From Isoetes taiwanensis (taxonomy: Eukaryota > Streptophyta > Lycopodiopsida > Isoetales > Isoetaceae): DNA of 64,000 nucleotides. The stretch lies in the NCBI GenBank assembly GCA_021234155.1, contig JAJEKV010000003.1:15794386-15858385 (forward strand). The letters are read 5' to 3'. Shown here in pieces: positions 56,201 to 64,000 of this stretch. Numbering within the stretch: the stretch's first letter is position 1; every line of letters begins with the position of its first letter. The translations under genes and the position numbers were made by a program. The notes beneath the pieces were generated by a model, which was not told the DNA's origin, did not search any database, and saw only the letters and a program-made list of their open reading frames with translations.

Positions 56201-59200
56201 GTGCCCTCTCATATGCTAAATGGAGTTTTTAAGACCCACACATGCGAACCCACAAGTGGTATAATTGTTACATCTTATAACTCATATGCTTCTTGCATCC
56301 GTTAAGAGCTTTGTACAAACCGCTAAAAACGTTGGAAGTGTATTTCAAGTAGAAACATGTCTTTCGCTAATGCAATCATAAATATGATTGCCAAAGAACA
56401 CGCCATCGCATTTTTATTCTTAAAAGATAAATGTTAATAACCATCTAGAATTCCTTTTCCCGGATATTCAGTTAGCTCTTGTTAATGACTTATATGAAAT
56501 TTGGGCGTGTCCCGTCATCCACCATCTCCCTCCGGATTGTAACCGCTTTTCGCTTTCTTTGGATATGCGGGGTGAGGGAAAAGGTAAACAAAAGACACAG
56601 AGGTCCCACCGATTCCAGCAACAAGTTTGTGTCCATCTTCTTTCCCCGTGTAAAACAACTAGATTGGCCAGATCCACTATATCTGTTGCTGTAGAAATCT
56701 TGACTAGACCCAGCAGATTGAGACCAAAGTAAGCATGCATGACTTCTAGCTACTAGCTATCAAAATAGCCTGAATAAACTCATCTCTCTTTATAATAAAG
56801 GAATGCATTTTTCTTGGTAGCTTAAGTGCGCTTTCATTATAGTCATTGCTATAGGAAACAAATAACTCTAATCTTCACACCTAATGTCGAATATTTCTAG
56901 CTAGGGGTTCATACAGCAAAGACAAATTTTTGAGATTTATATGTATGATGTGCAGGCGTTCAGTTATGAGAAATGTATGCGTGTTAAGTTTTCTGCACGG
57001 TTCTATTTTATGGCTCTTGTTTCATGTTGCCTTTTGGTGATGACGTTTTCCAGGTTGATTTTCAGGAGTTTAAGGAGTTTAAGTCGGGGGAAATTCGAAA
57101 GTTACAATCTTAAATAAACTCATTAAGTCACTTTAAATTGCCCTTTAAAGCCACTAATGCTAAAATTTGGCAAATGACACGACCTCAACTTAGAGGTACT
57201 CGTATAAATTATGTCCATAAACAGGTTTGAGCTTTTATGTTTGGTTTCTATTTGTAGTTTGAGAGGGTGAAAACGTCACAAATGAAATTCATTCTGCTTT
57301 TGCTGAGAGTTCTAGCTGTTTGGTTTAAAACATTTGGCACTTGAAAAAAAAAAGGAAAGAAGAACTATTTTGGGCAATAAGATCTGCAATGTCTTGAACA
57401 CTCAACTCTCATGTGTGAATTCGATATCTTTTACTTATTTGTTACCAACGTAACCTGCCCAAGCACCGAAAACATGTAATTTTCCAAGTGGAAATGCCCT
57501 TTGATGTCTTTGTGAATGTGAAGGGAGGTTGCATAGTTTTCATAATCTTGCTGTGCTTATGAAAATTATGCAAGCCCAGTTAATCTTTGATAATAAAGTG
57601 TGCCTGTGAAGTTGGACAACTTGTCCTGTCTTGCATTCAACTTATAATCTAAAATGGTTTGGCTTTAGTGCAGTTTGCATTTAAAATATTTTTAGCTTTT
57701 AGTGCCTTTAGTGCATTTGCATGGTTTGGAAATAAACATTATTTGTATACCATCTAGATCAAATGCAAATAAGTGAGGTTTCATAATTTAAATTAAGGTG
57801 TGTGAACTTCATTTGCAGTGAAAATTTATGAGGTTCATTATAGACTAGACATTCATTTTTTCTTTTTTCTTTTTTTATTTTAATCCCTTAATCTGAGGCA
57901 AAATCTCTCTCATTGACCTTTAAACCATATCCCAAGACCTATTTGTTAAATGGTAATCTGCGGCCAAACAATTTCTGTTAATTTGTGGTCATTTTATGGC
58001 TAAGGTGTGATCTTGGTTCTTGGTCATTACCTTTGAAATCATGATCAACCCAATTATGAAATATAGTGTTGTTTTATATGTACATGTACGTTGGCTAAGG
58101 TTTGAGACTGCCATATACTTTATTTTAACATGAAAATATAAGCTAGACTAGAAAGTAGCTGAAGGAATTCCATCTCTGAAGCAGCTCACCTTTAACCTAA
58201 GCACCAAAATCCAAATTAAAAGCCAACTTCCTAAACGTGCACCACATAAAAGGAATGTGTCATAAGTTATCCCTTAATTGTGTTTTTCTTTGTATTTGCA
58301 TTGGCTTCATTCATATATACTCTTTAAGGTGAATATCTAGCACTAATGAGGTGACAATCAAACATCTCATCTATTTATTTTTTGCATGCATGTCGCACGG
58401 CAAAATGTCTTACGCATTAGAATCCCTATATTTACAATGTCCATGGGCCAGTAACATTGATTCTATAACTATGGCAATATGTTCTAACCATTGTTTTTTG
58501 TGACTTTTTGACAAATAGGGGGCAGGTTTAAGGGAGATGAAAATGCTAAATTTTCTTGGACTCGGGGCTACAAATATTGGTATACACACAAGTTTTTTTG
58601 TTGGTAATCACTATGTGTAATTTGTATCGCACGTTTAACCTACCAACATGAAGAAGTTGTAGTGTTATTGGTGATGTCTTCTTTGTGATGTTGGGGTTTT
58701 GCAATAGTCTGGATTCATTTAATTTGCCTGCTTTGTAAATTTGATCGTGCAACACATTTTTTCTCTTCCTTGTGGTCTTTTAACGTGAGGTTCTAAGTAT
58801 AAGTTCAAGTCAAATAAGCACTCCTCAACCAATTAACAACTTCTTGCTCAAATTCTCAATGGCTAACAATTTGAGTAAAATGATTGGTCTTAGTTTTCTT
58901 CATATTAAATTATTCAAGTTTACCATGATTTACAATTACCATGACGGCATAAGAAACTGTGTGGATCAAACCTACTAAAACATTAACAACTCAACTTCAT
59001 AATGAAGTTTAACGGTGTGTTGAACCACGATCATAACTTTCACATTAACTTAAAACCTTTATGCCAAAATATTCATAAAAAAATCTCAATCACAAACTAC
59101 CTGTCGATTTCGTATAATTCTTATAGTACAACTGACTGCTAGAGAATCTTCTAACAGGCTAAAGGACGAGTGTTTTAACAAGGGAATTAGGAGTTGAATG

Positions 59201-59630
59201 TGCAATGCAACATATTAGTTCCTATTTGGAGATGATCATCAAATAGCTATCAGGCAAGGGACTTAACTCAAAATTTCACAACTTTAGTCTAGATGCATAC
59301 TCCCATTTGTGTGACAGAACAATTGATTGATCCAACTTCCACTATTATTGATTTCTTCTAACTTAATTCTTGACACTGAACTTTAGGCACAGATATGTTT
59401 AAGCTTGGATTTTATCTCGGATCTTCATAAACCATGGCTAATAGGCCCATTAATAGTACAAAGACTTGTATATATATATCATTATAAAATTATAATGTGT
59501 GTCTTCAACGGAGCCTTAGATCAAACGATCGAGGATTTGATCAACCAATAGTGCAGATAACGTGTGCGTGTCTTCAACTAAAATTTCATTTTGACCATTG
59601 CTCCAATATGATTCAATCAATCCGACAGTC
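53210..59630. other. Long stretch without a recognised gene
   Basis: Both strands were read. A 65-codon plus frame at 53,510-53,707 ends near a GTAACC donor. A short piece at 54,374-54,436 reads 'EPKCKEKRAKADERTTQMTL' between TTTCAG and GTATTT and could be a small exon; neither is recognisable. A 15-bp duplication, GTGCACAATAGGGGA, lies at about 54,870-54,900. From 57 to 59.5 kb the sequence is AT-rich with no frame above 70 codons. Nothing else is supported. Confidence 0.5.
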
Positions 59631-59635
59631 AAACG

Positions 59636-61195
59636 GTGAAAGGGAAAAGGGGAAGGGAAAAGGAGAGGGGAAATTAAAGGAAAAGGAGGGAGAGAGAACC
59701 AACAAAAGGAAAGAAAGAAAGGGAAAAGGGGAAATAGGAATATGGAAAAATGGAAAAGGGAAATTTAAAATGAGAAAGGGGAAGGGAGAAAAGGAATAAA
59801 AGAAAGGCAAGGAAGGGGAAAACGGGAAAATGGAGGGTAAAAAGACCGATGACCAAAATTCCTCAATCCAATAGTAAAAAAGGGAAATGGGAAAAAGGAA
59901 AAAGGAAAAGGGGAAGGGAAAATGGAAAGAAGGAAAAAAAAAGATAAAGGAAAAAAATGAAGGAAAAAATGAAAAAGGAGAAAAGGGACAGGAAGAGGGA
60001 AAAGGAAAACAAAAAGGAAAAAAGGTAAAATGAGTAAGAGCAAAAAGAAACGAAGTGAAAAAGGTAAAGAAGAAAAGAACAAAAGAACAAAAGCCTGAAA
60101 GGAAGAAAAGGGAAAGAAGGAAAAAGGAAAGGAAAAGGAAAAGGAAAAAAGAAAGAAGGAAAAAAGGGGGTAGGGAAAAAAACGAAAAAATGGTACGGGG
60201 GAAAATGAAAAAAAAAAAAAGAGGGGGCAGGAAAAAGGGGAGAAAGAGCTAGGGGAAACTGTACAAATCTCTTATAAAGGGAAAGGACAATAAAAAACAA
60301 AAAAAAGAGAGGCAGAAAGGGGGGAAGGGAAGGGAAAAGATAGGATGAGGAAAATGGGAAAAGAGAAGGGGAAAGCACGGAAAAAGAAGGAAGAGGGATA
60401 AGGGTGAGGAACCAGGAAAAAAGAGGTAAAAGAGAGAGCGGGAAAAGAAAAAAGATAATGGATGGAGGATGGGCACATAGAAAAGGGAAGAGGTTTGGAA
60501 AAGGAGTAAAAAGGGCACATGAAAAAGGTGGGAAAAAAGGAACAGAAAAAAGACAAGGGAATGTGAAAGAGAAAAATTAAAAAGAAGGGGAAAATGAAAG
60601 GGAAAAAGAGCAGGAAAAATGGGGAAGGGGGAAAGGATAAAAAGGGAAGAAAAGGGAGAAAAAAAAAGGAAGGTGAAAAAGGGGGAAGGGAAGGGAATAA
60701 GGGCACGAGGAAAATGGGAGAGGGAAATGACAGATTAAGAGGAAAAGGGCACGGGAAAAAGGGGAAGAGGTGGAAAAGGAAGAGAAAAAGAAAAAGAGCA
60801 TGAAAAAGGAAAAAAGAAAAATAAATGATGAAGGAATGGGGAAGGATAAAGAGAAGAGGGTGGGGAAAGGAAGAAAATGGGCACATGAAAAAAGTGGAGA
60901 AATATAGAAAAAGGGCATGGAAAAAGGGAAAGAGAAAGAGAAAAGAAAAATGAAGGAGGAGGGTCGGGAAAGGATGAAAAAGGAAGGGAAAAAGTCTGTC
61001 AAGAAAAAAGAAAGAGAGAAAGAGGAGGGGGAAAGAGAAGCGAAGGGCAGGGAGGTTAGAAAAGAAAAAAGGAAAATAGAAAATGTGTAAGAAAAATGGA
61101 GAAAAGGGAAAGGGAAAATGTGTAGGAAAATGAAAATGGGAAACAAAAAGGGAAACACGGGATAAGAGCAACAAAAAGCAAAGGGAAGAGGAAGC
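59636..61195 (+). repeat. 1.55-kb polypurine/polypyrimidine tract
   Basis: The plus strand is almost entirely A and G (GGGAAAA, GGAAAGG, AAAGAGG words) with only scattered C and T. There is higher-order repetition: GGGCACATGAAAAA occurs near 60,513 and again near 60,878, with similar flanks, and related GGGCAC(A/G) words recur at 60,470, 60,701 and 60,746. Minus-strand frames across it, up to 300 codons of Phe/Pro/Ser/Leu, are composition artefacts. Such tracts can form triplex (H-DNA) and are hard to sequence. Confidence 0.95.
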
Positions 61196-61199
61196 AATG

Positions 61200-61620
61200 C
61201 CAAATGCACAAGAACTTTTTATAGCCCATCAACATTAGGCTCAGTTTCTAGATTATGAAAAGGAGTTAGAGCTGAACAGGTTTCTATCCAAATAGCTTCC
61301 CAACTTATGCCCAGCAACGCTGGCTGAATAAGAAAACTAACATAGTTTGTAACATTAGTACACTACATTAGAAAGATGGACGTATACCAAAGAACTCTTC
61401 CAGTTCGTAAGGTGTCAACACAGAAAAGGCATGATGACTGGACCAACAAGGCAAGAAGAATACGTCGAGTCAACAGGTAGACAAAAGAGAAGTCAAGACA
61501 ATAGCAGAGCAAAGATATCTCTCAAGGGATAAAATGGAATAAAGAGGAAAGGAACAAACATAGGGTGAAAAAAAACAAACATGAGATCAAAATGAAATGG
61601 ATGGAAAAAGGGATCGAGAA
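61200..61620. other. No recognised gene between purine tract and LINE
   Basis: Purine-biased but mixed sequence. The phrase TGCCCAGCAACGCTGGC near 61,308 resembles one at 39,418. No frames of interest were found. Confidence 0.5.
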
Positions 61621-61639
61621 TAGGAAGGAAGGAAGGTTC

Positions 61640-64000
61640 TTTTATCGTCCACGGAGGCCAATCGGCCTATGGGACCCAAATTACACGGGTGCAGCAAGCC
61701 CGTTGCTACCCGGATTAAAAAACCCCCCCTTAGGAGGGAAAAACCGCGAAGAACAAACCTCGCCGGCAACAGACAAATATACATATATATATGAATTCCA
61801 AAGACCTAAGGTGCCTTCCAACTGCGGCGAGGTGAGTTGCAGATCCAAAACCTCCCGGAGGTAGGAGCCAAGGGATGAACCGATGCATGCATCATGAAGT
61901 AGCTCGCAGGGGCGCACTGTGCCGCAGTAAGAGAATGTAGCGAGCCGGACCGGACTATAGGTTGGACAGCTCGAAGGCATGGCTTCATTCTCAACAACCC
62001 CCGGCAATACCGACAAAGCCAAATAACCCAACCCAAAGAATCTCAAGCCGAAGATGGTGGGCCAGTTCCTCGCAATGGACGCCGATAATCCCATCATCTT
62101 CATGGGCAACCGAGAACACAGTAGTGTCAGGCCTCTAACTAGGGTGGGGTTTATGTGATGTTTGTAGTGTGCCACTTTTACCGTTCCAAAGCCCGGTGAG
62201 AGGTGAGCTTCCCCAGAAACAAGAGTCCGGGTACCCCCTTGCCTATCCCTACGGCTGATCTGCCTCAGGTGCATGCGTCTACGATGCAAGCTCGCCCACA
62301 TACAGCCACCGGGCTCTCTTTGTCTTTCCAACAAGCCCCCGAAGTCGCTATGGCTCATCGCCACACAGAAGCTGCGCGGGAGCCGAGTGTCGCCCATGTT
62401 GGCCACCTTCCGAAATAGACAATGTGCCTATTGAGGGTCGCGATGCCGCAGGGGCATGAATCATGCGCCCCCGCAACAAGATCCGGATATGGAACTGAGG
62501 GCTTGACACCGCGTTGGCCAAAAATGCCTTTCGACTCGCTTCAAGTCGCTCCAAGTCGCCAAAGACACCATCGGGCCCCACACCTCAACCCCATACAAAA
62601 GAATCGGGTTCGACCTGCCGTTCTGAATAAATGTGGACCGTGGCCCTGGGCCAAATAGCTGCCTCGGACTATTGTTTTGCATTATGCATGCTACTTGCCT
62701 TCCAACCTGGCCAACCGGGCTTAATGGATGCATCCCAATACATTGAGGACGGGAATTCCACCCCGTGTACTTGTGTAGCTGGGTGTGACTTCTACCATCC
62801 GCCCCTCTAGTAAGTGAGCCACGGAGGTGCCTGGGATGACGGAGGAGGATATGAGGACCACCTTAGTCTTCACGTTGACCCGCATGTCCGGCCGCCCGGG
62901 TAATGTGTCCGGGGCATCTAGGTGTGCCTGGATTCCCTCGGTGTATGGGCCAAGAGGTCCACATCATCCGCATAGCCGAAGCCGCCGATGACCCGGTGCA
63001 AGAGTCAGATACCGCCCCTCCCCCATTTCTCCAGCCAAAGCCTAACCGGTCAATGTAAAGTCCAAAGAGTGTAGGTGAGAGAGGACAATGCCTAACTCCA
63101 ATGCTACGGGCAAATGATCTGTCCTTTCGGTTGCATGCGCCTGCGGCAGCTCTCGCGGGTTTCAGTTCAATAATACTCGGATCCATAGTGGAGCCCCTAA
63201 ATGATGCAATCTCACCCACAACTTTTCGGCGGGACCAAAGTCTTTGCAAAGTCCACAAAACAAAGCAGCATGTGTCCTCCCCCGACGGTTGGGTTTCGAC
63301 CACGTGGTCCCGAGTGTGAAGATGTGATCAATGGTCGAATGCCTGGCGGAAGCCCCGCCCTGTAAGTGCCCCGACTTCCGGGCCGCTTATCGGATTACCT
63401 GCTGTTCGAGAATGCCCGCTGACGGTTTGGCACACCGAGTGACCATGATGGTTCGGGAATTGGTCGGATAAAGGTGGGTCCCCCGCCTTGTAGATCGGAA
63501 CAACCCCTCGCTATGGTCCATGACAAGGTGAAAAACCCTCTTGCCACTCGCTGTTGAAGGTCGCGGTCGGGGACGGGCACCATGGGCCGTCCCCGCCCAC
63601 TTTGAGCAACTCGCTTTGTGGCCAGCCAAAGTCCGGCCGCCTTCCCATTAGCCAGCGCCAGCCCTCTTCGACATCTTCTTCCGCGGATCACCAGGGTGGA
63701 CCATGTTGCGGGGAACATCCGTCCCCGCGGTTCCTGTGGGATCATAAAGCCGCTGTGTGGTCATGGCCCCACCGCAACGCAGTTGATGTTTTCAAAGATG
63801 CCGTGGGCCTACTGAGTACCCCCGCTAAAGCTCTAGGGCCCAAAGTGGGGGCTCAGGCGTCAACATTTCTCCCCTCGGTGAATTACCGTACCCTTGCTTT
63901 TGTTTCCTTTGAGGAAGGCATGGTAATGGCCGGTGGAATAATGAGCTCGGGCCCGGTATGATCCACGAATGAGGGCTATGAGTCGCGTTTGCGTTCTTTA
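61640..64000 (-). mobile_element. Decayed non-LTR retrotransposon (LINE), truncated by the window edge
   Basis: The minus strand carries RT fragments in the expected order. Near 63,360 'GGASARHSTIDHIFTLGTTW' corresponds to A-G-F-R-x-x-x-S-T-x-D-H-I. At 63,090-63,040 'LSPTLFGLYIDRL' is the S-P-x-L-F-x-L-Y-I-D block. Near 62,960 the Y-A-D-D active-site region reads 'GFGYADDVDLLAH' after a frame change. At 62,600 'ILLYGVEVWGP' is the typical L-x-Y-G-x-E-x-W-G after the palm. The 3' part to about 61,680 reads 'GEVCSSRFFPPKGGFFNPGS'. At least five frame changes are needed. GC content is clearly higher than in the neighbouring DNA. The 5' end lies beyond 64,000. Confidence 0.85.

Noticed and set aside
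60272..61174. 300-codon Phe/Pro/Ser/Leu-rich frame, the second longest in the window
   Set aside because: It lies entirely in the polypurine tract, where stops are rare on the minus strand by composition; no domain or start context.

Overview
The window is nuclear DNA from a land plant. It is repeat-rich, gene-poor and AT-rich, with long introns. Plant-type genes are recognisable: a NIPA9-like Mg2+ transporter, an INO80C/Ies6-like chromatin-remodelling subunit, and pieces of callose synthase, PDK1 kinase and a PPR protein. The PPR fragment carries phrases such as 'ILKACGNMGS', a style I associate with fern PPR proteins. A fern or other seed-free vascular plant is therefore my best guess, by inference only. 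No bacterial or organellar genes, rRNA or tRNA were recognised.

Layout. 1-10.3 kb: non-coding to my eye, with small local duplications. 10.38-10.48 kb: a pure (CT)n tract. 11.0-18.3 kb: a decayed Ty3/gypsy retrotransposon on the minus strand (protease, an RNase H, RT, a second RNase H, integrase C-terminus) containing two head-to-tail duplications. 20.2-25.9 kb: a cluster of broken host-gene fragments, all on the minus strand (callose synthase C-terminus, PDK1, PPR, second callose fragment). A ~155-bp repeat occurs at 22.95 and 27.05 kb. 27.4-31.0 kb: intact three-exon INO80C homologue (+), with a 3-kb second intron. 31.1-33.8 kb: LTR-like direct repeats, a 430-bp foldback element and an exact 72-bp duplication. 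34-41 kb: unidentified sequence, a possible LINE remnant and tandem repeats. 41.36-43.53 kb: eight in-phase exons of a NIPA9-like gene (-), N-terminus not found. 44-46.5 kb: unidentified exon-like pieces and a foldback element with a 37-bp perfect hairpin. 47.6-50.1 kb: a piggyBac-like transposase (+) with AT-hooks and a possible Tudor/PWWP-like N-terminal segment. 52.7-52.9 kb: a second, inverted copy of the foldback family. 53-59.6 kb: nothing firmly identified. 59.64-61.2 kb: a 1.55-kb polypurine tract. 61.6-64.0 kb: a GC-richer, decayed LINE reverse transcriptase (-), cut by the window edge.

Only INO80C and NIPA9 look like functional host genes. INO80C acts in nuclear chromatin remodelling and NIPA9 in membrane Mg2+ transport; nothing suggests they work together. 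The rest is mobile DNA and captured or duplicated gene debris. Small indels dominate the differences between duplicated blocks, and paired compensating frameshifts occur in the callose synthase fragment. Part of the apparent decay may therefore be unpolished long-read error rather than biology.
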